From contig NZ_MIHA01000030.1 in NCBI RefSeq assembly GCF_001722335.1, positions 1 through 52,912 of the forward strand: a DNA stretch of 52,912 bases. The letters are read 5' to 3'. The first letter of the stretch is position 1, and every line of letters starts with the position of its first letter. The DNA comes from Mycolicibacterium flavescens. GTDB taxonomy: Bacteria > Actinomycetota > Actinomycetes > Mycobacteriales > Mycobacteriaceae. The notes beneath the pieces were generated by a model. The model made no database searches. It was given only the letters and a program-made list of their open reading frames with translations, and was not told the origin of the DNA. Shown here piece after piece: positions 8,398-17,023 of this stretch. Both the position numbers and the translations under genes were made by a program.

Positions 8398-8424
8398 CTA
8401 CAGCCCGCCGCTCAGGATCGTGCC

Positions 8425-9687
8425 ATGACGGCCGCACAGCTTTCGCCAGTTCTGAAACAGGCCACCGGCGTGGTCGCCGCCCGCGGCGAAGGGGTGCTGC
8501 TGTACGACGAGCAGGACCGCCGCTACCTCGACTTCACCGCCGGCATCGGGGTGACCAGCACCGGGCACTGTCATCCGCGGGTGGTCGAGGCCGCGCAGCG
8601 CCAGGTCGCCACGCTGATCCACGGTCAGTACACGACCGTCATGCACCGGCCGCTGCTCACGCTGGTGGAACGCCTCGGCGAGGTGCTGCCGGCCGGACTG
8701 GACCGGATGTTCTTCGCCAACTCCGGAAGCGAGGCGGTGGAGGCCGCGCTGCGACTGTCGCGCCAGGCCACCGGACGGCCGAATGTCATCGTGTTCCACG
8801 GCGGATTCCACGGCCGCACCGTCGCGGCGGCCTCGATGACCACCTCCGGCACCAAGTTCCGCTCCGGGTTCGCGCCGCTGATGGCCGGAGTGCACGTCGC
8901 GCCTTTCCCGGACCCCACGCACTTCGGCTGGCCGGTCGAACAGGCCACCGACTTCGCGCTGAACCAGCTCGACTACCTGCTGCAGACGATCAGCGCACCC
9001 GCCGACACCGCCGCGTTCTTCGTCGAACCCGTGCTCGGCGAGGGCGGTTACGTGCCGGCCAACGAGCGGTTCTTCGCCGGGCTGCGTGAACGCGCCGACG
9101 CGCACGGCATCCTGCTCGTGGTCGACGAGGTGCAGACCGGTTTCGGACGAACCGGCCGGTTCTGGGGCAGCCAGCACTTCTTCACCGATGCGCGTGCGGA
9201 CATCCTGATCACCGCCAAGGGCCTGGCGTCGGGTTTCCCGCTGTCGGGGATCGCGGCGCCGGCGGCGTTGATGGAGCGGGCGTGGCCGGGTTCTCAGGGC
9301 GGCACCTACGGCGCCAACGCGGTGGCGTGCGCGGCGGCGCTGGCCACGCTCGACGTGATCGCCGACGAGCGGCTCGTCGACAACGCCGCCGAACGCGGGG
9401 CGCAGCTGCGTGAGACGTTGCAGACGGTCGGCGACAAGTTCGACGCGATCACCGACGTCCGTGGCCTCGGGTTGATGCTCGGCGTCGAATTCCGTGACAC
9501 CGCAGGCAAACCCGACGGCGCGACGGCTGCGGCCGTACAGCGGGAGGCCGCCCGGCGCGGCCTGCTGCTGCTGACCTGCGGCGCCTGGGGTCAGGTCGTC
9601 CGCTTCATCCCGGCGCTCGTGGTGACCGCCGGTCAGATCGACGAGGCAGCGGGCATCTGGTCGGACGCGGTGACCGCGGTCCTGTGA
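8425..9687 (+). CDS. Class III PLP aminotransferase (4-aminobutyrate aminotransferase-like)
   Basis: A 420-aa fold-type I aminotransferase. The PLP-binding aspartate is Asp234 in VVDEVQTGFGR, the Schiff-base lysine is Lys265 in ITAKGLASG, and the phosphate-binding loop is ANSGSEAVEAA. This is the class III omega-aminotransferase pattern (GabT, beta-alanine or related amines). ATG 8425 is chosen because the reading frame upstream runs antisense through the aldehyde dehydrogenase. It probably supplies the semialdehyde for the divergent dehydrogenase. Confidence 0.88.
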   Translation: MTAAQLSPVLKQATGVVAARGEGVLLYDEQDRRYLDFTAGIGVTSTGHCHPRVVEAAQRQVATLIHGQYTTVMHRPLLTLVERLGEVLPAGLDRMFFANSGSEAVEAALRLSRQATGRPNVIVFHGGFHGRTVAAASMTTSGTKFRSGFAPLMAGVHVAPFPDPTHFGWPVEQATDFALNQLDYLLQTISAPADTAAFFVEPVLGEGGYVPANERFFAGLRERADAHGILLVVDEVQTGFGRTGRFWGSQHFFTDARADILITAKGLASGFPLSGIAAPAALMERAWPGSQGGTYGANAVACAAALATLDVIADERLVDNAAERGAQLRETLQTVGDKFDAITDVRGLGLMLGVEFRDTAGKPDGATAAAVQREAARRGLLLLTCGAWGQVVRFIPALVVTAGQIDEAAGIWSDAVTAVL

Positions 9688-9688
9688 C

Positions 9689-11077
9689 TCAGCGACTGGG
9701 TTCGAGCTCGTAATCCAGCTGGGCCGGCGCCTCGGCGGTGCCCGGAATCTCGGTGCTGTTGATCGGGCACCGCGCGGTTTCGGGCACCTTGATCAACGCG
9801 ATCGCGCCGACGACGCACGCGGCCATCATGTAGTACGCGGGCACGAGGTTGTCGCCGGTCACGTTGATCAACCAGTCGTTGATCGCGGGCGCGGTGCCGC
9901 CGAACAGCGCGGTCGACACGTTGTAGGCGATCGCGAAGCCCGCGAACCGCACCTGCGTCGGGAACATCGCCGGGAACGTCGCCGAAATCGTCGCCAGCTG
10001 CGGCACATACAGCAGGCCCAGCACCGCGAACCCGATGATCGCGCCGACGACGCCCGTCGACATCAGCATGAACATCGGGATGCCGGCGATGAACAACCCG
10101 GCCAGCGAGATCCACCACACCGGTTTACGGCCGAACCGGTCCGACGCCAGACCCGCGAACGGCAGGAACACCATCATCGACAGCATCCCGATTATCGGCA
10201 CCACCAGCGACATGTCGGTGGACAGCCCGATCGAGGTCTCGAGGTACGTCGGCATGTAGGTGAGCAGCGTGTAGTTGACGACGTTGAGCGCGACCACCAG
10301 TCCACCCAGACGCAGGATCGGCCCGCGGTATTCGCGGATCAGATCCTTCAACTCGGTGCCGACGGCGCCTTCCTGCTCACCGGACTCCTCGAGTTCCTTG
10401 AACGCCGGTGTCTCGTCCAGTCGCGACCGCAGGTACAGCCCGATCAGGCCGAGCGGGGCGGCGAGCAGGAACGGCAGCCGCCAGCCCCACGAGTGCATCT
10501 GGTCCTCACCGAGCACCAGCGAGAACCCGAGCATCATCAGCGCACCAGCCGAGAAGCCGGCCAGCGTGCCGAACTCCAGGAAGCTGCCCATGATGCCGCG
10601 GCGGCGGCTGGGGGCGTACTCGGCCATGAACGTCGCCGCGCCGCCGTACTCGCCGCCGGTGGAGAAGCCCTGGACCATCCGCAGCAGCACCATCAACGCG
10701 GGCGCCCACAGCCCGATCATCGCGTAGCTGGGCACCAGCCCGACGCACAGCGTGGCACCGGCCATCACCAGGATCGTGATCGCCAGCACCCGGCGGCGGC
10801 CGAGACGGTCACCGAGCGGGCCCCAGACGAACCCACCCAGCGGGCGCACCAGGAACGACACCGCGAACGTCATCAGCGCGAGAAGCGTTGCCGTCGTACC
10901 CTCGCCCGGGAAGATCGCCGCGGAGATGTAGGTGACGCCGTAGGCGTACAGACCGTAGTCGAACCATTCGGTGAAGTTGCCGATGGCCGAGGCTGAGATG
11001 GCTTTCTTGACGGTGGCGGGTTCGACCGTCGCCTCACCGCCGTTGTTGTGCTGGCTGGTGGAACCGTCGGGGTCCAC
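9689..11077 (-). CDS. MFS transporter, metabolite:H+ symporter family
   Basis: A 462-aa, 12-TM carrier of the sugar/metabolite-proton symporter type (ProP/KgtP/ShiA relatives). [13 protein letters not shown] near the start is the hallmark of the group, with the [10 protein letters not shown] loop 2-3 motif following. GTG 11077 is chosen because it has an AGGAGG six bases upstream (11084-11089); an ATG at 11167 lacks this. It ends one base from the convergent aminotransferase and likely imports the substrate of the cluster. No copy of the 12-bp operator was found in its promoter. Confidence 0.85.
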   Translation of the reverse strand: MDPDGSTSQHNNGGEATVEPATVKKAISASAIGNFTEWFDYGLYAYGVTYISAAIFPGEGTTATLLALMTFAVSFLVRPLGGFVWGPLGDRLGRRRVLAITILVMAGATLCVGLVPSYAMIGLWAPALMVLLRMVQGFSTGGEYGGAATFMAEYAPSRRRGIMGSFLEFGTLAGFSAGALMMLGFSLVLGEDQMHSWGWRLPFLLAAPLGLIGLYLRSRLDETPAFKELEESGEQEGAVGTELKDLIREYRGPILRLGGLVVALNVVNYTLLTYMPTYLETSIGLSTDMSLVVPIIGMLSMMVFLPFAGLASDRFGRKPVWWISLAGLFIAGIPMFMLMSTGVVGAIIGFAVLGLLYVPQLATISATFPAMFPTQVRFAGFAIAYNVSTALFGGTAPAINDWLINVTGDNLVPAYYMMAACVVGAIALIKVPETARCPINSTEIPGTAEAPAQLDYELEPSR

Positions 11078-11083
11078 GTCGGG

Positions 11084-11089
11084 CCTCCT
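11084..11089 (-). promoter_or_regulatory. Strong ribosome binding site of the MFS gene
   Basis: On the minus strand this reads AGGAGG with a six-base spacer to GTG 11077. It decides the start of the transporter in favour of the GTG rather than the more distal ATG. Confidence 0.7.
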
Positions 11090-11259
11090 CGCGTCCGTCT
11101 GGCACGGCTCGACCGCCTCGCACGACGATCGCAGGCGGGGGCCGTGGGTGCACAGGCAACGTACCAATGCGCAGCAGGGGTACCCAAGATCATCCCGTCG
11201 TACCCCCCGGCCACCGATCCGTTACCGTGCCGGCCTTCACCGGTGGCAAAGTTGTGGCC

Positions 11260-12132
11260 ATGAGCGCTGGCCGGTTCGCACCGAGCCCGTCGGCCGATCT
11301 GCACATCGGCAATCTGCGCACCGCGGTGTTGGCGTGGCTGTTCGCCCGATCCTCGGGCCGCCGGTTCCTGCTGCGCGTCGACGACCTCGACGACCGCACG
11401 TTCACCGAGATCGGGCATCGGCAAGTCGCTGATCTAACGGCGCTCGGCCTGACCTGGGACGCCGAGCCCGAGTGGCAGTCGCAGCACCCGGACCGCTACG
11501 CGGCGGCCGTCGACCGGCTCTCGGCCGCCGGGCTGCTGTACGAATGCTATTGCAGCCGAAAGGACATCGCGCAGGCACCGCGCGCACCGCATGCGCCCCA
11601 GGGCGCCTATCCGGGCACCTGCCGGGACCTGACCGAGCCCGAACGCGCAGCGCGGCGGGCCGAGACGGGCCGGCCGCCCGCGCTGCGGTTGCGCACCGAC
11701 ACGGCCACTTTCACCGTGCACGACGTGCTGCACGGCGACTACACCGGGATCGTCGACGACTTCGTGGTGCGCCGCGGCGACGGGGTGCCGGCCTACAACC
11801 TCGCCGTCGTCGTCGACGACGCCGCCCAGGGTGTCGACCAGGTGGTGCGCGGCGACGACCTGCTGCCGTCCTCACCGCGGCAGGCCTACCTGGCGCGGAT
11901 GCTGGGTTTTCCCCAGTCGGTGTACGCCCACGTCGCGCTGGTGCTCAACGAGGACGGCGCGCGGCTGGCCAAACGCGACGGCGCGGTGACCCTGGCCGAG
12001 ATCGGCCCGCGGCGCGCGCTCGAACAGATCAGCGCCTCGCTGGGCTGGCGGGCCACCGACGTCGAGGGGATGCTCGCCGAGTTCGACCCCGCGAAGCTGC
12101 CCCGCGAGCCATGGATTTACCGGCCCGGCTGA
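11260..12132 (+). CDS. gluQ: Glutamyl-Q tRNA(Asp) synthetase
   Basis: A 290-aa truncated paralogue of glutamyl-tRNA synthetase, lacking the anticodon-binding domain, that attaches glutamate to queuosine in tRNA(Asp). It has the HIGN class I signature at residues 15-18, the zinc-binding set Cys96, Cys98, Tyr117 and Cys121, and a degenerate KMSKS (LAKRDGAV) near the C-terminus. ATG 11260 fits the family N-terminus [15 protein letters not shown] tRNA-guanine transglycosylase is encoded 6 kb away, consistent with queuosine use in this organism. Confidence 0.9.
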   Translation: MSAGRFAPSPSADLHIGNLRTAVLAWLFARSSGRRFLLRVDDLDDRTFTEIGHRQVADLTALGLTWDAEPEWQSQHPDRYAAAVDRLSAAGLLYECYCSRKDIAQAPRAPHAPQGAYPGTCRDLTEPERAARRAETGRPPALRLRTDTATFTVHDVLHGDYTGIVDDFVVRRGDGVPAYNLAVVVDDAAQGVDQVVRGDDLLPSSPRQAYLARMLGFPQSVYAHVALVLNEDGARLAKRDGAVTLAEIGPRRALEQISASLGWRATDVEGMLAEFDPAKLPREPWIYRPG

Positions 12133-12177
12133 GCAGAACCGTTCCCCGACCCACGGCGCTTCGAGTAGGTTCCGCCG

Positions 12178-13635
12178 GTGCAGCGAAACCTCCGGCGGGT
12201 GCTCCCCGCCCTCCTGGTCCTGGCGGCGGTGATCCTGGCCGGCTGCGGGTCCCCCGAGACCGGCGGCAACGAGCCGATCAAGGCGGCGGGCGTGCTGCGG
12301 GTGGGCACCGAAGGCGTCTATCCGCCGTACTCCTTCCACGACGCGTCACAGGGTGGTCAGCTCGCCGGCTACGACGTCGACGTGGCCCGCGCCGTCGCCG
12401 AGAAACTGGGTGTGCGAATCGAGTTCGTCGAGACGTCGTGGGACTCGATCTTCGCCGCGCTGGAGGCCGACCGGTTCGACATCGTCGCCAACGAGGTGAC
12501 CATCACCGACGAGCGCAAGGCGAAATACGATCTGTCCGCGCCCTATTCGATCGCCGAGGGCGTGATCGTCACCCGCGCCGACGACAACTCGGTCACCTCG
12601 CTGGCCGACCTCGAGGGCAAACGCGCCGCACAGAGCCCGACCAGCAACTGGGCCACCGTCGCACGGGACGCGGGGGCGCAGATCGTGTCGGTCGACGGGT
12701 TTGCGCAGGCAATCAGTGTGCTCAACGACGGCCGGGTGGACGTCGTCGTCAACGACAGCCTCTCGGTGCTGGCCTACCAGGCCGAACACCCGGACGCGTC
12801 GATCAAGGTGGCGGGCAACACCGGTGAGCAGAGTGAGCAGGCGTTCGCCGCCCGCAAGGACAGCGGATACCTTCCGGAGTTGAACAGGGCGCTCGAGGAA
12901 CTGCGCGCCGACGGCACGCTCAGCGAGATCAGCCGCAGGTACCTCGACATCGACCTGTCGCGGTCCGCGCCGCAGAGCACCTGGGACCTGATCCTCGACA
13001 ACCTGTGGCCGCTGGCGCGCGCGGCGATCGAGAAAACCATCCCGCTGACCATCATCAGCTTCGTGATCGGCCTGGTGATCGCATTGGTGGTGGCGCTGGC
13101 GCGGTTGTCGTCGAACCTGGTGGTCTCGGGGCTGGCACGGGTCTACATCTCGCTGATCCGCGGCACCCCGCTGTTGGTCCAACTGTTCATCGTGTTCTTC
13201 GCGCTGCCGCAGATCGGCGTGCGGATCGACCCTTTCCCGGCCGCGGTCATCGCGTTCAGCCTCAACGTCGGCGGCTACGCGGCCGAGATCATCCGCTCGG
13301 CGATCCTGTCGATCCCGAAGGGACAGTGGGAGGCGGCTGCGACGATCGGGCTGAATTACGTTGACACGCTTCGCCGGATCATCCTGCCGCAGGCCACGCG
13401 AGTGGCGGTGCCGCCGCTGTCGAACACGCTGATCTCGTTGGTCAAGGACACGTCGCTGGCGTCGACGATCCTGGTGACCGAGCTGTTCCGGACCGCGCAG
13501 AACGTCGCGGCGCCGACGTTCGAGTTCTTCGCGCTCTACGGCACCGCGGCGCTGTACTACTGGATCATCTGCTTGGCGCTGTCATTCGGCCAGAACCGAT
13601 TCGAACGTCGACTGGAAAGGTATGTGGCCCGATGA
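12178..13635 (+). CDS. Amino-acid ABC importer: lipoprotein binding domain fused to permease
   Basis: A 485-aa fusion. Residues 1-25 are a lipoprotein signal ending in the lipobox LAGC. Residues about 35-260 form a polar amino-acid binding protein (LRVGTEGVYPPYSF, YDVDVARAVAEKLG). Residues about 270-485 form a HisM/GlnP-type permease with the EAA loop (KGQWEAAATIGLNY). Import of a polar amino acid such as glutamine or glutamate is likely. GTG 12178 is used. The stop overlaps the ATPase gene by four bases. SBP-permease fusions are known in Gram-positive glutamine systems. Confidence 0.9.
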   Translation: MQRNLRRVLPALLVLAAVILAGCGSPETGGNEPIKAAGVLRVGTEGVYPPYSFHDASQGGQLAGYDVDVARAVAEKLGVRIEFVETSWDSIFAALEADRFDIVANEVTITDERKAKYDLSAPYSIAEGVIVTRADDNSVTSLADLEGKRAAQSPTSNWATVARDAGAQIVSVDGFAQAISVLNDGRVDVVVNDSLSVLAYQAEHPDASIKVAGNTGEQSEQAFAARKDSGYLPELNRALEELRADGTLSEISRRYLDIDLSRSAPQSTWDLILDNLWPLARAAIEKTIPLTIISFVIGLVIALVVALARLSSNLVVSGLARVYISLIRGTPLLVQLFIVFFALPQIGVRIDPFPAAVIAFSLNVGGYAAEIIRSAILSIPKGQWEAAATIGLNYVDTLRRIILPQATRVAVPPLSNTLISLVKDTSLASTILVTELFRTAQNVAAPTFEFFALYGTAALYYWIICLALSFGQNRFERRLERYVAR

Positions 13636-14387
13636 CCGAATATTGCGTCAAGGCCCAGAACGTGCAGAAAGCGTTCGGCGCCAACAAGGTTCTCACCGAC
13701 GTCTCGTTCGACGTCGCGTCCGGCTCGGTGACCACCATCATCGGGCCCTCGGGTTCGGGCAAGACGACGCTGCTGCGCGCACTCAACGCGCTGGACGTCC
13801 CTGACGCCGGGGTGATCCAAGTGGGCGAGATCGAGATCGACTTCTCCGAACCCGTCGCCAAGGACACGCTGAGGCGATACCGCGCGCAGAGCGGCTTCGT
13901 GTTCCAGGGGCACAACCTGTTTCCGCACAAGACCGTGCTCGAGAACGTCACCGAGGGACCCGTCGTCGCGCAGAAGAAGCCGCGGGCACAGGCCGAAACC
14001 GAGGCGGTCCAACTGCTCGAGAAGGTGGGCCTGGCCGACAAGAAGGACCAGTACCCGTTCCAGCTGTCCGGCGGACAACAGCAGCGGGTCGGCATCGCGC
14101 GGGCCCTGGCGCTGCGGCCCAAGGTGGTGCTGTTCGACGAGCCCACCTCCGCGCTGGACCCCGAACTCGTTGGCGAGGTGCTCTCCGTCATCCGCGATCT
14201 GGCGGTCGAGGGGTGGACGTTGGTGATCGTCACCCACGAAATCCAGTTCGCGCGACAGGTTTCCGATCAGGTGCTGTTCACCGACCGTGGCGTCATCCTG
14301 GAGAAGGGTCCGCCGGCGGAGGTGCTCGAGCACCCGACGCAGGACCGCACCCGGCAGTTCCTCGACCGGATCCTCAACCCGCTGTGA
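13632..14387 (+). CDS. Amino-acid ABC importer ATP-binding protein
   Basis: A 251-aa ABC ATPase of the polar amino-acid class. Walker A is GPSGSGKT at 38-45, the signature is LSGGQQQR, Walker B is VVLFDEPTSALDP, and the switch histidine is in VTHE. It overlaps the upstream fusion gene by four bases, so one operon encodes a complete two-polypeptide importer. The 3' end overlaps the convergent CoA-transferase gene by 14 bases. Confidence 0.93.
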   Translation: MTEYCVKAQNVQKAFGANKVLTDVSFDVASGSVTTIIGPSGSGKTTLLRALNALDVPDAGVIQVGEIEIDFSEPVAKDTLRRYRAQSGFVFQGHNLFPHKTVLENVTEGPVVAQKKPRAQAETEAVQLLEKVGLADKKDQYPFQLSGGQQQRVGIARALALRPKVVLFDEPTSALDPELVGEVLSVIRDLAVEGWTLVIVTHEIQFARQVSDQVLFTDRGVILEKGPPAEVLEHPTQDRTRQFLDRILNPL

Positions 14388-15660
14388 GCAGCTCGTCGCG
14401 GAAGTCCGGATGCGCGATCGCGGCCAACGCCTGCGCCCGTTCGGCCAGTGTCCGGCCTTCGAGCTCGGCGGCGCCGTACTCGGTGACGATCACGTCGACG
14501 TGGTGGCGCGGGGTGGTGATCACCGCTCCGGCCGCGAACTCGGCCACGATCCGTGACCGCAGCTGCCCGTCCTTCTCGTAGGTCGACGGCAGGCAGATCA
14601 GCGAGCGGTCGGACAGCTCGAGTCCGGCGCCTGCGACGAAATCCTCGGCGCCGCCGATCCCGCTGAACTGCCGGCCGTCGATGCTGTCGGCGACCACCTG
14701 GCCGTGGATGTCGATCGCCAGCGCACCGTTGATCGAGATCATGTGGTGGTTGGCCGCGATCACCTCCGGCGCGTTGACGATCCCGACGGGCAGGAACGCG
14801 ACGTCGATGTTTCCGTCGAGCCAGGTGTAGAGCTCGGCGGAGCCGAACGCGAACGTGGTGACGCTGACCCCGTCGTAGACGCCCTTGTTGGAGTTGGTGA
14901 CCTTGCCGGCGCGGTGTAGCCGCATGCACCCGTCGGTGAACATCTCGCTGTGCAGGCCGTACCCGTCGCCGTCGCCCTCGGCGAGCAGGGTCGCGATCTG
15001 GTTGGGGATCGCGCCGATTCCGGTCTGCAGCGTCGATCCGGCGGGTATGAACGCGACGGCGTGCTGCGCGATCGCCTTGTCCACGTCGCCCGGTGGGGTG
15101 TCGCCGCCGGGCAGCGCCAGCGGTGCTTCGGTGGAGGCCACCAGAATGTCGATCTCGTCGATGTGCAACGCGTGGCGGTGCTCGCCGAGGCCGTATGTCC
15201 GCGGGTACTTCTGCGAGGTCTCCACGATCAGCAGCCGATCGGGATCGGCTCCGGCGCGGCGCAATTCGTCGATGGTGCCGCCGGCGTGCAGGGACAGCGA
15301 GCACCAGCCGTCGGCGTCGGGTGGCGTCGCGACGGTGGTCATCACCCGCGGGCACTGTCGCTGCAACAGCGGGCCGAAGCGGCGGAAGTCCGCCGGCGTG
15401 AACTCGATGCCGGCGCCCGCGTCGCGCAGCGCCCGTTCGAGCGGGCCGAAGAAACCGGACAGGTAACGCACACCCGGGCGGGTGAACAGCTCGGTGCCGA
15501 CCGCGAGCAGCGCGCCGTAGACCCGCAGGTCGGTCCAGTCGGTGCGCTCGCCGAGTGCCCGCATCAGCGCGGGCGGCTGGCCGGGGCCGAGCGGGATTCC
15601 CAACGTGTCGGCGGCGGCGAAGCGCGCGGCGGCCTGCTCTGCGGTGAGCTCGATCGGCAT
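14374..15660 (-). CDS. Acetyl-CoA hydrolase/transferase family protein (4-hydroxybutyrate CoA-transferase-like)
   Basis: A 428-aa family I CoA-transferase of the acetyl-CoA hydrolase/4-hydroxybutyrate CoA-transferase group. The C-terminal half shows GIGAIPNQIA, the SEMFTDG segment with the candidate catalytic glutamate, the GSGAEDF-like GIGGAEDFVAGA, and VTEYGAAEL-GRT near the end. It would move CoA between acetyl-CoA or propionyl-CoA and a small carboxylate. It is separated from the next gene upstream by a repeat-containing gap. Substrate unknown. Confidence 0.85.
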   Translation of the reverse strand: MPIELTAEQAAARFAAADTLGIPLGPGQPPALMRALGERTDWTDLRVYGALLAVGTELFTRPGVRYLSGFFGPLERALRDAGAGIEFTPADFRRFGPLLQRQCPRVMTTVATPPDADGWCSLSLHAGGTIDELRRAGADPDRLLIVETSQKYPRTYGLGEHRHALHIDEIDILVASTEAPLALPGGDTPPGDVDKAIAQHAVAFIPAGSTLQTGIGAIPNQIATLLAEGDGDGYGLHSEMFTDGCMRLHRAGKVTNSNKGVYDGVSVTTFAFGSAELYTWLDGNIDVAFLPVGIVNAPEVIAANHHMISINGALAIDIHGQVVADSIDGRQFSGIGGAEDFVAGAGLELSDRSLICLPSTYEKDGQLRSRIVAEFAAGAVITTPRHHVDVIVTEYGAAELEGRTLAERAQALAAIAHPDFRDELLTAG

Positions 15661-15675
15661 GGCGAGAACCTACCC

Positions 15676-15738
15676 CGCCGAGTGTGGGCTCGACGCACGT
15701 CTGAGCGCCTCGAGGCGTGCGGGTAACCCACGTTCGCG
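15676..15738. repeat. Intergenic palindromic repeat, copy A
   Basis: About 63 bases with near-inverted ends (GCCGAGTGTGGG at one end, CCCACGTTCG at the other) and an inner palindrome GCCTCGAGGC. Read on the minus strand, it shares an exact 20-base block starting CGAACGTGGG, plus a second conserved block ending CCCACACTCGGCGG, with 34504-34568. It abuts the stop codon of the saccharopine-dehydrogenase-like gene. Its role is unknown; a 3' mRNA structure or a miniature dispersed element would both fit. Confidence 0.6.
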
Positions 15739-16950
15739 CTACTGGGGGTCGTCGCGCTGGCCCCAGGGTGAGCCGTACTCGGTGAGCAGGTCCAGGAACG
15801 GCACCGCGTCGAACGCCTCGGGGCCCAGCACGCCGCTGCCGCTCCACGTCCCGTTCGCCAGAAGCTCCAGTGCCACAACGGGATTGATCGCGGTCTGCCA
15901 CACCACACACTGGTGGCCGTACTGCGCCATCGACCATTCGTTGTCGACGACGTGGTACAGGTACGTCGACCGCGGGTTGCCGTCCTTGCCGGTACCGGTC
16001 ACCCACAGCCCCGCGCACGTCTTGCCGCGCATCTTCGGCCCCAGCGTCGCGGGGTTGGGCAGGCACGCCGCCACCACATCCCGCGGGCTGACCTCGACTC
16101 CCCCGACCTTCACCTTCTCGGTGCGGTCCAGGCCGAGCTTGTTCAGCGTCTTGAGCACGCCGATGAACTCCTCGCCGAGGCCGTACTTGAACGTCGCCCG
16201 CCGGCACTTCACCCAGCGCGGCATCAACAGCACCTCTTCGTGCTCGACGTTGACGCACTCGACCTCACCGATGCCGTCGGGAAAGTCGAACACCTCCGGC
16301 TCGCTGAACGGTTCGGTGGTGTACCAGCCGCGGTCGGCCTCCCAGATCACCGGCGGGTTGAGGCACTCCTCGATCGTCGTCCAGATCGAGAACGACGGTG
16401 CGAAGTCGTATCCCTCGACGGTCAGGTTCGACCCGTCGCGGGTGCCCAGCTCGTCGATCTCGGAGAACAGATGGTCCGCGGCGTAGCGGGCGAACACGTC
16501 GGACAGTCCCGGCTCGACGCCGATGCCGACCAGCGCCAGCCGGCCCGCGTCGCGCCAGCTGTCCTCCGCGGCGAACTGCTCGTCGCCGAGTTTCACACCG
16601 GGCAGCGCGAACGGCTGCTCGGGATGGCGTTGCGACAGGCTCATCGCCATGTCGAGGTAGTCCGCGCCGCCGGCCAACGCGCCCTCGAAGATCGGCATCA
16701 CGAACCGCGGGTCGACCGCGTTCATCACGTGGGTGATCCGGTGGCTGCGGACCAGTTCGGCGACTGCCTCCGCCGACGTTGCGTCGACTTGCGCGGCGAC
16801 GAACCTGGCGTCGCCGACGGCTTCGGCGGCCGCCCGGGCGCGGCCCTCGTCGTAGTCGGCGACGACGAGCTTGTCGAAGAAGTCGCGGCGCACCGCGATG
16901 GAGCAGAACGCGGCCCCGACTCCGCCCGCGCCGACCAGCAGGATTCGCAT
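15739..16950 (-). CDS. Saccharopine dehydrogenase-family protein
   Basis: A 403-aa Rossmann-fold protein starting MRILLVGAGGVGAAF, with the nucleotide-binding GxGGVG at residues 7-12. The rest matches the saccharopine dehydrogenase C-terminal-like architecture (GVEPGLSDVFARYAADHLF, then the catalytic domain with TGTGKDGNPRS). Bacterial homologues include carboxynorspermidine synthase and lysine dehydrogenases, but many are uncharacterised. It is monocistronic or weakly linked to the CoA-transferase downstream. Confidence 0.8.
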   Translation of the reverse strand: MRILLVGAGGVGAAFCSIAVRRDFFDKLVVADYDEGRARAAAEAVGDARFVAAQVDATSAEAVAELVRSHRITHVMNAVDPRFVMPIFEGALAGGADYLDMAMSLSQRHPEQPFALPGVKLGDEQFAAEDSWRDAGRLALVGIGVEPGLSDVFARYAADHLFSEIDELGTRDGSNLTVEGYDFAPSFSIWTTIEECLNPPVIWEADRGWYTTEPFSEPEVFDFPDGIGEVECVNVEHEEVLLMPRWVKCRRATFKYGLGEEFIGVLKTLNKLGLDRTEKVKVGGVEVSPRDVVAACLPNPATLGPKMRGKTCAGLWVTGTGKDGNPRSTYLYHVVDNEWSMAQYGHQCVVWQTAINPVVALELLANGTWSGSGVLGPEAFDAVPFLDLLTEYGSPWGQRDDPQ

Positions 16951-17023
16951 GGGCCATAACCTACGCGATCAACGACGGATTCGGTGCTCAACCAGTCGCT
17001 GACCGATTGATTACGCACCGAAA

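Noticed and set aside
7351..8424. N-terminal extension of the aminotransferase frame
   Set aside because: It runs antisense through the aldehyde dehydrogenase and through the operator; the family N-terminus begins at 8425.
14267..16258. 663-codon minus-strand frame spanning the CoA-transferase and the saccharopine-dehydrogenase-like gene
   Set aside because: Low-complexity Arg-rich translation covering two well-supported genes in another frame.
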